From: an uncultured Bacilli bacterium
GTDB lineage: Bacteria; Bacillota_I; Bacilli_A; RF39; UBA660
Length of the DNA: 10,071 bases
Assembly: GCA_947632295.1 (NCBI GenBank)
Contig: CANROQ010000024.1
Coordinates: 1 to 10,071 of the forward strand
Reading direction: 5' to 3'
Of this stretch, positions 1-5,323 are shown one piece after another. A program made the position numbers and the translations under genes. Position 1 is the first letter of the stretch; every line of letters starts with the position of its first letter. The notes below the pieces were generated by a model. That model was given only the letters and a program-made list of their open reading frames with translations, did not search any database and was not told the DNA's origin.

Positions 1-557
1 TCCGCATAATCTTCATATATAAAATTATCAATAGCTGATGAAGTTGCATGGGTAAGTCTAATTAAATCATGCATATTATATGTTTTACCTTTTAACTTAT
101 ACTTAGCTAATTGATAAGGAGTTAATTTTGAGAGATAATCTCCGATACCATGAACTGTCGCATGAGATCGTTTTGCTCCCATCATCTCAATAGCCGCAAA
201 CAACTCTGCTGCGTCATCTGGCCTATGCGGGAAGCGTGCATAAAATTGTCGCTTACCCTCAAATTGCATATTATTAAGATATGCTGCGACTAATATAGCT
301 ACACTCCGCATTCCAAGTTCATTACGTGCAAAGAAAGCGCCCTTTGCCGCAAATTCCTCCCCTTTAGCTTCAATTACCTTTTGGGTTAGATCAAGAAAGC
401 GAGTTATTTGTTCTGTTTCGGTTTCATAATATTGCTTTGAAAGGAAAGAAGAAAACATAAAATTAATCCAGTCTTCTACTGGATTCTTCTGATATAACTC
501 GGCACCCTCGTATGATGTTGTTTTAGGTGTTTCTTGCTTCGTATTAAACTTAGACAT
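1..557 (-). CDS. rsr: Ro60/TROVE-domain RNA-binding protein, 5' part (C-terminus beyond left edge)
   Basis: The visible 185 residues match the N-terminal part of the TROVE module of Ro60/Rsr proteins. After a short polar start comes YQKNPVEDWINFMFSS, then the hallmark FFARNELGMRSVAILVAAYL at about 80-100, a RFPHRPDDAAELFAAIEMMGA helix pair, and KGKTYNMHDLIRLTHATSS near 160-180, equivalent to the 'shkDLLRLsH' segment of Ro proteins. In the family this is a ring of HEAT-like helices that binds misfolded RNA ends in its hole and Y RNA on its outer face; the VWA domain that normally follows would lie outside the window. The ATG at 557 is supported by AAGGAG at 563-568. It is the only protein gene behind the promoter at 825-853, and two structured RNAs lie in its leader. 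The family assignment is firm; the cellular role here (RNA quality control) is inferred. Confidence 0.88.
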   Translation of the reverse strand, partial: MSKFNTKQETPKTTSYEGAELYQKNPVEDWINFMFSSFLSKQYYETETEQITRFLDLTQKVIEAKGEEFAAKGAFFARNELGMRSVAILVAAYLNNMQFEGKRQFYARFPHRPDDAAELFAAIEMMGAKRSHATVHGIGDYLSKLTPYQLAKYKLKGKTYNMHDLIRLTHATSSAIDNFIYEDYA

Positions 558-576
558 TACCTCTCCTTATATATCT

Positions 577-671
577 CACAGGGAAATTACATAAAAGGTT
601 TATATTTTGATAGTTTGGCGAACTATCCTATTATTTATATTCCGAAGTAACCTTTTATCCATCACCTGTTA
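577..671 (-). ncRNA. Y RNA-like structured RNA, copy B (adjacent to the Ro gene)
   Basis: Read on the minus strand, the ends pair as ACAGG with CCUGU (666-669 region with 578-582). An asymmetric internal loop follows, UGAUGG on the 5' side and GUAAUUUC on the 3' side. Then comes a 9-bp helix UAAAAGGUU/AACCUUUUA, the conserved segment ACUUCGG, and an apical hairpin GAUAGUU/AACUAUC with loop CGCCA. The internal-loop strands and ACUUCGG are shared with copy A while the helices differ by compensating pairs, the pattern expected of a conserved RNA. It ends about 10 bases before the Ro Shine-Dalgarno. The Y RNA identity rests on being next to a Ro gene and on the fold (end-paired stem with internal loop), not on a database match; a cis-acting leader element is the alternative. 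Confidence 0.6.
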
Positions 672-682
672 TTCACATCAAA

Positions 683-708
683 GGGCATTATAGATTTTTA
701 TAATGCCC
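683..708 (-). other. Hairpin between the two Y RNA-like copies
   Basis: GGGCATTATA pairs perfectly with TATAATGCCC (10 bp, 6-base loop). On the minus strand it is followed only by TTTGATG, so it is a weak terminator at best. It lies exactly between the two structured RNAs and could act as a processing or 3'-end-stabilising element that separates RNA A from the Ro messenger. Confidence 0.6.
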
Positions 709-731
709 GAGAGAAAGGAAAAAGATGAAAC

Positions 732-816
732 AGTGAGGAAATAACTAAAAAAGTTGATCTATAAACATTTTTCAATATTATCCCCGAAGTAACTTTTTTA
801 CCATCACTCACTTTCG
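732..816 (-). ncRNA. Y RNA-like structured RNA, copy A (first in the transcript)
   Basis: On the minus strand the RNA would start within a few bases of the predicted transcription start near 815-818. Its ends pair as AGUGAG/CUCACU (807-812 with 732-737). The internal loop has UGAUGG and GUUAUUUC, then a 10-bp helix UAAAAAAGUU/AACUUUUUUA, the segment ACUUCGG, and an A/U-rich apical hairpin closed by a GAAA tetraloop. Downstream of the 3' strand is a U-rich run (UCUUUUUCC, about 717-725), suggesting that at least part of the transcripts end here. Compared with copy B, GUGAG/CUCAC replaces ACAGG/CCUGU and one A-U replaces a G-C in the upper helix, so pairing is kept. Confidence 0.62.
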
Positions 817-824
817 ATATTTAT

Positions 825-853
825 ATTATATCAAAAATTTTTTAATCAGTCAA
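825..853 (-). promoter_or_regulatory. Promoter for the Y RNA-like RNAs and the Ro gene
   Basis: TTGACT (853-848), 17-bp spacer ending in TGA, TATAAT (830-825). The start would be about A818-G815, directly at the base of RNA A. Its -35 lies 5 bp from the -35 of the divergent promoter at 859-888. Confidence 0.85.
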
Positions 854-858
854 ATTTT

Positions 859-888
859 TTGACATATTATCTGTCTATGTGGTATAAT
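859..888 (+). promoter_or_regulatory. Promoter of the 913-1227 gene
   Basis: TTGACA (859-864), 18-bp spacer, TATAAT (883-888). It makes the upstream in-frame ATG at 859 impossible as a start, because that codon lies inside the -35 box. Confidence 0.85.
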
Positions 889-912
889 ATAACTAAAAAG
901 GAGGTAGTCTTA

Positions 913-1227
913 ATGAGTGATAAAACATATATAAAATTATTATGTGGCGAATGCGACAATCAGCATCCGTGTGAGTATGGAGATAACCACTGTTGGTGGT
1001 TTGACCCAGAGAACATCGGATGCATTAAAGCTGTGTCACCGCAAATTCGTGATGAATATTTTTATCGTATTAATGAAGACTTTCCTCTTTTTTTAGCCAA
1101 TCCAAAAGTCAATAAAAAACAAAAAAGTCAAAAACTTAATGAACTTTTAGATTGGCTTGATACTAATATTTTTTCTGCTCCTGCAGTTCATTTCTTGAAT
1201 GGCAAGAACAATCTTATAGAACCTTAA
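913..1227 (+). CDS. Small Cys-rich protein of unknown function
   Basis: I do not recognise this 104-residue protein. The start at 913 is chosen because AAGGAGG lies at 898-904 and the longer reading frame from 859 would begin inside the promoter. The N-terminal third has five cysteines, a CGEC pair at 11-14 followed by single cysteines at about 19, 26 and 37, plus a histidine and paired tryptophans (HCWWFDPENIGC), which suggests a small metal-binding or disulphide fold. The C-terminal half is charged and probably helical (LNELLDWLDTNIF). It is transcribed alone, divergently from the Ro/Y RNA unit with the two -35 boxes almost touching, so shared control is likely. Its 3' end overlaps the convergent gene at 1214-1615 by 14 bp. 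Confidence 0.75.
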   Translation: MSDKTYIKLLCGECDNQHPCEYGDNHCWWFDPENIGCIKAVSPQIRDEYFYRINEDFPLFLANPKVNKKQKSQKLNELLDWLDTNIFSAPAVHFLNGKNNLIEP

Positions 1228-1615
1228 ATTCTTCTTGAAGATCAGTCATTTGATTAATCAAGTCAATATATCTTGGGAGAATCTGTTCCGCGCAATCCGC
1301 ACAAATATGTTTTAGCACAACAATCATGCTGTCGCCAACAGAACCTTTTCCGCCTAGCATAGAGTCATATTGTATACCTAAACTGCGGGAGTCCTTCAAC
1401 TCTCGTTTTGGTTCTATGAACATATATGTCCCGATTACAGGAGGATGCATATCTAATCCTTCTGGAGATTCTCCGCTAAGTGCTTCATCTAAAACTTTTC
1501 CATTCACTTCATTTGATACTTGAAAAAATTTAGATTCATTGTCTTCGACATGGGTAGGGATAATTGTCTTTCGACAAATATCACACTCGTAAATAGTTGC
1601 GTTTTCTCGCTTCAT
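1214..1615 (-). CDS. Putative zinc-binding protein with two CxxC pairs
   Basis: The 133-residue protein has CDIC at about residues 11-14 and CADC at about 105-108, two knuckles that could bring four cysteines to one zinc across a folded middle. The N-terminus (ATIYECDICRKTI) looks like the start of a zinc ribbon. The middle region is polar, and the C-terminal helix (LPRYIDLINQMTDLQEEF) may be a dimer helix. Its ATG overlaps the stop of the upstream gene (TAATG at 1613-1617) with AGAGAGG upstream, so the two are translationally coupled. It is the last gene of the operon and shares the CxxC...CxxC layout with its neighbour, suggesting an old duplication. No function can be assigned; a role in nucleic-acid or protein binding is only inferred. 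Confidence 0.75.
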   Translation of the reverse strand: MKRENATIYECDICRKTIIPTHVEDNESKFFQVSNEVNGKVLDEALSGESPEGLDMHPPVIGTYMFIEPKRELKDSRSLGIQYDSMLGGKGSVGDSMIVVLKHICADCAEQILPRYIDLINQMTDLQEEFKVL

Positions 1616-1998
1616 TAAATTTGACCTCTCTTTTTTAAAGCTTCCAAATGTCTGCGTCCTTTTTCTGTCAATGTATATTTTACATCATTATCATCGTCAT
1701 CATCATATTCATCAATCTCGTCATCATCGTATTCATCAATGTCATCATCATCATCTTGAACTAAATCAAGATAAAGATTACGGATAGCGTGCATATGCTC
1801 TTCATATTCCCGCATACGCCAATTAGACATACAGTCATTGCAAATATGCACTTCCCGCATACTATCTAAGTCACTATTGGGGATAAAATAAGCATTAATA
1901 TAATCTCCATCTAATCCAAGGTGTTCTATATCTTCAAAATAAGTCTCACCACATACATCGCAATTAAACTGATAGACTTGCGCTTGTCCTACATACAT
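1615..1998 (-). CDS. Putative zinc-binding protein with Asp-rich linker and winged-helix-like tail
   Basis: The 127-residue protein begins with CDVC (about 13-16) and CNDC (about 53-56), a split zinc knuckle as in the next gene. A helix (MREYEEHMHAIRNLYLDL) is followed by an acidic run of about 25 residues, nearly all Asp with some Glu, Tyr and Ile, encoded by an imperfect GAT/GAC/GAA repeat (1686-1762). The tail VKYTLTEKGRRHLEALKKRG resembles the last helix and wing of winged-helix DNA-binding proteins. Acidic spacers of this kind occur in DNA mimics and flexible linkers. GAAAGGA precedes the ATG. It is coupled to the downstream gene by a 1-bp overlap and lies 15 bp behind the upstream one. 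The repeat tract may vary in length between relatives. Confidence 0.75.
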   Translation of the reverse strand: MYVGQAQVYQFNCDVCGETYFEDIEHLGLDGDYINAYFIPNSDLDSMREVHICNDCMSNWRMREYEEHMHAIRNLYLDLVQDDDDDIDEYDDDEIDEYDDDDDNDVKYTLTEKGRRHLEALKKRGQI

Positions 1999-2013
1999 AT
2001 TTTTTCCTTTCTT

Positions 2014-2241
2014 TTATTTAGCTTTTCTAATTTCAAATATTACCCCCTGTTTAGGCTTATGCGCATCAAGAAATTCTTGAGCATCTTCTTGTGTAGCAAA
2101 AGAAAATGCATCACTTAATTTTGATACTCTTTCGCCTTTTTCGTTAATCGCACGGAAGCTACTGTCTGGTCCCATAAATTGGTCAGTATCAGTATTTAAA
2201 ATAGCTTCTGTTCTTTTGCCATATATTAAATATTGACTCAT
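2014..2241 (-). CDS. 75-residue hypothetical protein
   Basis: The family is not recognised. The protein reads MSQYLIYGKRTEAI..., with a central segment RAINEKGERVSKLSDAFSFA and a helix TQEDAQEFLDAHKP, then a short strand GVIFEIRKAK. The pattern (strand, variable loop, helix, strand) is that of the small alpha/beta proteins common in phage early regions. Its ATG follows the stop of the upstream membrane-protein gene without a gap (TAAATG), with AGGA about 10 bases before it, so it is co-translated with it. It is cytoplasmic by composition, with no signal peptide or membrane segment. Confidence 0.75.
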   Translation of the reverse strand: MSQYLIYGKRTEAILNTDTDQFMGPDSSFRAINEKGERVSKLSDAFSFATQEDAQEFLDAHKPKQGVIFEIRKAK

Positions 2242-2475
2242 TTAATTTCGTCCTATCACTAAATAGAAAATAATAAAACAAATAAAAGGAAAACCAAATA
2301 AAATAAATAATACAGGAAGTGGACCATTACTAAACCACCCTCCTACCATTATCAATAAAACTGCATTAAGAGGCCACCATACCAGTCCTATCAAAGCCAA
2401 AATGACAACAATCGTCAACATTATTAAAAAATAACAAATAAAACAATCCCTTAAAAATTTTAAGCATTCCCGCAT
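2242..2475 (-). CDS. Small membrane protein with two hydrophobic segments
   Basis: The 77-residue protein has a short charged start (MRECLKFLRDC) and two long hydrophobic stretches. The first, about residues 12-46, could form one long or two short helices and includes a WWP break. The second is about 53-73 (PVLFILFGFPFICFIIFYLV). The C-terminus is the short polar GRN. The positive N-terminus suggests an N-in orientation. It sits between a 29-residue membrane peptide 2 bp upstream and a soluble protein immediately downstream, all in one operon. No family is recognised; small phage or plasmid inner-membrane proteins of this type include exclusion proteins and holin-like proteins, but nothing specific points to either. 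Confidence 0.7.
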   Translation of the reverse strand: MRECLKFLRDCFICYFLIMLTIVVILALIGLVWWPLNAVLLIMVGGWFSNGPLPVLFILFGFPFICFIIFYLVIGRN

Positions 2476-2476
2476 A

Positions 2477-2566
2477 TTAATACCTAAACCTATTATTATT
2501 GCTGCCGATAAACATAAATACTATTCCAATAGTCATTAAGAAGCTACTCACTATTAATCCATGCAT
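2477..2566 (-). CDS. 29-residue single-pass membrane peptide
   Basis: The frame encodes MHGLIVSSFLMTIGIVFMFI followed by a polar tail with three Asn and two Arg. It is almost exactly one transmembrane helix with a basic C-terminal end, which suggests the tail faces the cytoplasm. Its ATG overlaps the end of the broken gene upstream (ATGCATGGATTAA), and its stop is 1 base before the ATG of the next membrane protein (TAATATG). AGAGGA lies about 13 bases before the start, a little far. Position and composition make it a likely real short gene; its length makes a chance frame possible. Confidence 0.5.
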   Translation of the reverse strand: MHGLIVSSFLMTIGIVFMFIGSNNNRFRY

Positions 2567-2787
2567 TGAAATAACCAATCCTCTTGAGCTAGACATTCTT
2601 CATAAGTAGGAAAGAAAACTTTTCTCCTGTGACCAGCCCAATCATAAGCAAATGGCACATTAGCCCAATTTAAAACTTTAAGGCATAGCTCTTTTTCTCT
2701 TTTGGAGATTGTATCCCATTTAGAAGTTCTTCAATTTTTTAGTTCTAATGCGCGGTCTCTGTTCATGTAATAGCTAATATCAAACAT
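2554..2787 (-). pseudogene. Small gene interrupted by an in-frame TGA
   Basis: Starting at the ATG at 2787 (or 2766), the frame gives MFDISYYMNRDRALELKN, then TGA at 2731-2733, then continues open for 58 more codons to TAA at 2554. The second half looks like a real protein: SKWDTISKREKELCLKVLNW, then NVPFAYDWAGHRRKVFFPTY, then a Trp-containing acidic end. It has no ATG, GTG or TTG near its beginning. The stop follows a run of six A, and the +1 frame after this run reads KIEELLNGIQSPKEKKSYAL, so an indel pair is as likely as a simple nonsense change. The operon order and tight joints on both sides (overlaps with 2780 and 2566) show that one gene belongs here. TGA is not read as Trp elsewhere: the long neighbouring genes use only TGG. 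Confidence 0.6.
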
Positions 2788-3622
2788 CTTCATCCACGCT
2801 CCAAAAAGATTTAGAATCAATTTTTCCATCTTCTGCATACACAAAATCATTATAAACACATCGCGTAGGGGCTTCTTCTTCATCCCAATTCTCAAATTGG
2901 TCTCTATGAAAATGTCCATGTATCCAAGGTGTATGCGGATAGCGCTTACTAATTTTCTCAAGAATTTCTTCGCCTTTAGTGGCTCCCCCATGAAGCGTAA
3001 TATAATCTCGATTATAATTAATAGCTATATACGCAGGTGCGTCGTGACTAACAATTACATCTGGTCGAAAATCTATTGTACCCAGAATATGCGAAACAGC
3101 GCTTGGATCAACATCTTCGTTTTCCCACCAAGAGCGATGATTACAACGAGTAAATTCATTATGCCACAGATGTCTGTAATATCGGTCCATGCTTGCCACG
3201 TCATTTGGCTCACCTGGAGTACAAAACAGATCATGAGATTGTGCCCCTGGGATAAGCAAAAACTTTTGATTACCAATTTTACCAGCCCAAGGACGATCTA
3301 CGATATAAATATTATCAAATGTCTCTCCATATAAAGCGAATTGCCGCACGACATAGTCCCCAAGATACATACTATCCATAGCGCCATACGCATCTCGGTC
3401 ATCATGGTTCCCGCATATTGCATAAATAGGATAACCTAAATCATTAAGAAACTGCGCATACCGCAATTCCCGTTGAGCATCTTCAATAGTATGATTAGGA
3501 GAAAGAAGTCCAAAAGGAATGCCAAAATCTCCTGCGATAATTACTGCCTCTGCTTCATTTTTACTAGGCCAGTCTCGGGTTATTGGAAACCCATGTATAT
3601 CTCCTGTAATATAAACTGTCAT
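2780..3622 (-). CDS. Calcineurin-like metallophosphoesterase
   Basis: This 280-residue protein carries the complete metal-binding signature of the calcineurin-like phosphoesterase superfamily: GDIHG (7-11), GDFG (31-34), GNHDD (71-75), SHDAP (192-196) and GHFH (236-239). Such enzymes hold two divalent metals and hydrolyse phosphomonoesters or diesters; substrates range from cyclic nucleotides and 2',3'-cyclic phosphate RNA ends to phosphoproteins, and the motifs alone do not tell which. A Cys/His/Trp-rich insert (about 130-170) before the fourth motif is unusual and may shape the substrate pocket. There is no signal peptide, so it is cytoplasmic. It is the first gene of the operon, behind its own promoter (3654-3682), with AAAGGA before the ATG. 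An RNA ligase and a Ro protein nearby make an RNA-end phosphatase role attractive but unproven. Confidence 0.9.
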   Translation of the reverse strand: MTVYITGDIHGFPITRDWPSKNEAEAVIIAGDFGIPFGLLSPNHTIEDAQRELRYAQFLNDLGYPIYAICGNHDDRDAYGAMDSMYLGDYVVRQFALYGETFDNIYIVDRPWAGKIGNQKFLLIPGAQSHDLFCTPGEPNDVASMDRYYRHLWHNEFTRCNHRSWWENEDVDPSAVSHILGTIDFRPDVIVSHDAPAYIAINYNRDYITLHGGATKGEEILEKISKRYPHTPWIHGHFHRDQFENWDEEEAPTRCVYNDFVYAEDGKIDSKSFWSVDEDV

Positions 3623-3653
3623 TATTTGTATTTTCCTTTCTCTATTTTATTAT

Positions 3654-3682
3654 AGTATATCATAAAAAACTAATCTTGTCAA
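3654..3682 (-). promoter_or_regulatory. Promoter of the metallophosphoesterase operon
   Basis: TTGACA (3682-3677), 17-bp spacer ending TATGA, TATACT (3659-3654). The sequence between the boxes is almost the same as in the RNA ligase promoter at 4716-4744. Confidence 0.85.
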
Positions 3683-3720
3683 TAAAAAGATAGGTAAAGG
3701 CTACTAAAGTAGCCTTTACC
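3683..3720 (-). terminator. Intrinsic terminator after the RNA ligase gene
   Basis: GGTAAAGGCTAC pairs perfectly with GTAGCCTTTACC (12 bp, loop of 4), followed on the minus strand by TATCTTTTTATT. It isolates the ligase unit from the promoter of the next operon, whose -35 begins just past the T run. Confidence 0.88.
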
Positions 3721-3721
3721 C

Positions 3722-3744
3722 GCTTAGCGGCGTAGCCGCTAAGC
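3722..3744 (-). other. Hairpin containing the RNA ligase stop codon
   Basis: GCTTAGCGGC and GCCGCTAAGC form a perfect 10-bp stem with a 3-base loop. The ligase stop codon TAG (3741-3739) lies within the first arm. The hairpin directly precedes the terminator hairpin, so the transcript ends in two stacked stems. Confidence 0.7.
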
Positions 3745-4689
3745 CAATCCCACGTATTCGCGGGCTGCATTAAACACTTCCCTTTGAAGAGCCGCGAAGT
3801 CGATTTTTGGATTTTTCCACTTTTTGCAGATAGTTGCTATTTCATCTAAGACGGCATCTTTCCAAACCATTTGTAGAAACATCCCGATATGCTTATTATT
3901 TTTCGTGCTAAAAGTTTCATTTAACGCGTTCTCAATCTTCGCGACAGCCTTGCCGCATTCTTCATCAGTAACGCAATATTGTACAATCTCTTTTTCAGTA
4001 GCTCCTGCTGGTACTACTTTCTTGCTTTTGGATTTGTCTTGTTTATATTGCGGGCGCACGTATTTACCTATCTCATAATGTCCATATTTATTAAGATAAT
4101 CCGCGCGTCGAATAACTACACCTTCTCCAATAGCGTCATTCTTCATAAGAAAAGTATTACATTCAGCTTTTTCCATGATCTCTTCTACTGTTGGATTTTC
4201 AAGAATTTCATAGGGAACATAATATGGATAATGAGCTTTTTTCAGATTTGCTGCACTCCAATAGAAATCAAGAAGACTCCGCCATTCAACCTCACCTAAA
4301 TAGCGTCCAGTTTCTATATTATAAATATCAAAAACCCAAAGATGCGCGAGTGCCGCGGGATCGTAAGACTTAATCTGCCCAATAAATTTTCTGACACCAA
4401 GCCATTCTCCGTATATAATATAAGATGGATTATCAGTCAGTACCTGCCGCAATATGCGTTTTTCGTCAGTATCAGGATTAGCCCACCAATTAGCGAACCC
4501 AGCGTTATCATCATCAGGATTGATAGAACGTTTGCGGGAGCCTGCCTTAAATTCGCCATCATTAATCCAGACGCAAGAATTTGTGCCATCTAGCTTTGGA
4601 GATATAGTTACAGTACCATTAAGAATCCCCTCTACGTTAGGAGATTCAAGTTTTTCTATATGATTATAAGAACGATATTTATTACTCAT
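3739..4689 (-). CDS. Rnl2-type RNA ligase
   Basis: The 316-residue protein shows the nucleotidyltransferase motifs of ATP-dependent RNA ligases in order: motif I KLDGTN with the adenylated lysine at 32, AGSRKR (49-54) as motif Ia, YIIYGEWLG (90-98) as motif III, LWVFDIYN (117-124) as motif IIIa, GEGVVIRR (188-195) as motif IV and KYVRPQYK (209-216) as motif V with a lysine-rich run after it. The length and motif spacing fit the T4 Rnl2 group, which seals 3'-OH/5'-phosphate nicks in RNA; the last 90 residues would be the C-terminal helical domain. RNA ligases of this kind are typical of large phages, where they repair tRNAs cut by host nucleases. It has its own promoter (4716-4744), GAAAGGA before the ATG and its own terminator. 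Confidence 0.9.
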   Translation of the reverse strand: MSNKYRSYNHIEKLESPNVEGILNGTVTISPKLDGTNSCVWINDGEFKAGSRKRSINPDDDNAGFANWWANPDTDEKRILRQVLTDNPSYIIYGEWLGVRKFIGQIKSYDPAALAHLWVFDIYNIETGRYLGEVEWRSLLDFYWSAANLKKAHYPYYVPYEILENPTVEEIMEKAECNTFLMKNDAIGEGVVIRRADYLNKYGHYEIGKYVRPQYKQDKSKSKKVVPAGATEKEIVQYCVTDEECGKAVAKIENALNETFSTKNNKHIGMFLQMVWKDAVLDEIATICKKWKNPKIDFAALQREVFNAAREYVGLA

Positions 4690-4715
4690 TGTTTGTCCTT
4701 TCTTTTAATATATAT

Positions 4716-4744
4716 ATTATATCATAAAAACTAATTTTAGTCAA
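4716..4744 (-). promoter_or_regulatory. Promoter of the RNA ligase gene
   Basis: TTGACT (4744-4739), 17-bp spacer, TATAAT (4721-4716). It is divergent to the promoter at 4767-4795, with 22 bp of A/T between the two -35 boxes. Confidence 0.87.
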
Positions 4745-4766
4745 TAAAATAATTAAAAAATTAATA

Positions 4767-4795
4767 TTGACTATAGAAGGCATCTATGATATAAT
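4767..4795 (+). promoter_or_regulatory. Promoter of the 4854/4990 gene pair
   Basis: TTGACT (4767-4772), 17-bp spacer ending CTATGA, TATAAT (4790-4795). Its leader carries a four-codon frame (ATG at 4823, TAG at 4835) with AAAAGG before it, which may be a small upstream frame or chance. Confidence 0.85.
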
Positions 4796-4853
4796 ATATT
4801 TATAAAAAGGACACGAAAGAGTATGCAAACTTCATAGTAAGGAGTGACTTAAT

Positions 4854-5018
4854 ATGAATGACTGGGATGAAGATTATTTGTATTATCAGTATCTTATGCA
4901 GCAAGAATGGCAGCGTGTCCAAGAGGAAGAAAGAAAATATGAAGAGTCAATAATTGATGAATGGACTGCGAAAGAAGAGAGGCTAAGTTATGACCAATTC
5001 GGAGAACCAACGGATTAA
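4854..5018 (+). CDS. Small acidic, Tyr/Glu-rich helical protein (54 residues)
   Basis: AAGGAG (about 4839-4844) precedes the ATG at 4854 by a normal distance, and the frame stays open to TAA at 5016-5018. The protein begins MNDWDEDYLYYQYLMQQEWQ, continues with a charged helix rich in Glu (RVQEEERKYEESIIDEW) and ends FGEPTD. It is very acidic, has no cysteine and is probably one or two helices, perhaps a coiled coil. It is the first gene after the promoter at 4767-4795 and overlaps the next gene by 29 bp in another frame, so the two are likely translationally coupled. The function is unknown. Small acidic phage proteins can be inhibitors of host enzymes, but nothing here shows that. Confidence 0.68.
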   Translation: MNDWDEDYLYYQYLMQQEWQRVQEEERKYEESIIDEWTAKEERLSYDQFGEPTD

Positions 5019-5184
5019 AATCGGTGATATTGTCACTGATAATTATCAATTGTACAAAGTTGTGGGATATGCATCAGACGGCGGCCGCAAACTATTAGTT
5101 GTGAAACCTATTCATCACGATAGAGGTTATCCTCGTGTATATTATGGTATGCTAGCTAATAGGGTGCGGAAGGTTGAGGAATGA
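4990..5184 (+). CDS. Small beta-rich protein, SH3-like (64 residues)
   Basis: After a short polar start come alternating strands: IKIGDIVTDN, YQLYKVVGYA, RKLLVVKPIH and YGMLANRVRKVEE. KIGDIVT followed by strands that end in 'anRVRKVEE' is the typical build of small SH3-like barrel domains in phage and plasmid proteins, many of which bind nucleic acids or proteins. GAGAGG lies 7 bases before the ATG. The gene overlaps the acidic 54-residue gene by 29 bp. A possible continuation of the operon in tiny frames (5181-5230) follows its TGA stop. No specific family is recognised. Confidence 0.72.
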   Translation: MTNSENQRIKIGDIVTDNYQLYKVVGYASDGGRKLLVVKPIHHDRGYPRVYYGMLANRVRKVEE

Positions 5185-5258
5185 AATATTGGGCGAGCCA
5201 AGTGATATGAAAGGTAAGGTTCCCGCTTAATTGTTGACAAATACTTTACAACTCAAAG

Positions 5259-5287
5259 TTGACAAAACTATTTCTTCATGGTATAAT
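5259..5287 (+). promoter_or_regulatory. Promoter of the 193-residue protein gene
   Basis: TTGACA (5259-5264), 17-bp spacer, TATAAT (5282-5287). A second GTTGACAAA lies 25 bp upstream (5233-5241), an exact 9-bp repeat that could be an operator half-site or an older -35 box. Confidence 0.85.
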
Positions 5288-5323
5288 TAATTATAGAGAT
5301 AATGAACAGAGAAAGGATATAAT

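Noticed and set aside
605..660. tRNA or tRNA-like gene in the Y RNA region (UUCG in a 7-bp hairpin)
   Set aside because: No acceptor stem with CCA position, no anticodon arm and no D arm can be drawn.
571..815. The two structured RNAs on the plus strand (CCGAAG resembles the Y RNA GGUCCGA motif)
   Set aside because: The motif would lie on the wrong (3') side of the helix, and the only good promoter drives the minus strand directly into the base of the first RNA.
859..912. Upstream extension of the 913 gene (start at 859)
   Set aside because: The codons overlap the -35 and -10 boxes of the gene's own promoter and there is no ribosome binding site; AAGGAGG fits only the start at 913.
2897..3334. 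145-codon plus-strand frame
   Set aside because: Lies opposite the metallophosphoesterase, whose catalytic motifs are all intact; no promoter or ribosome binding site.
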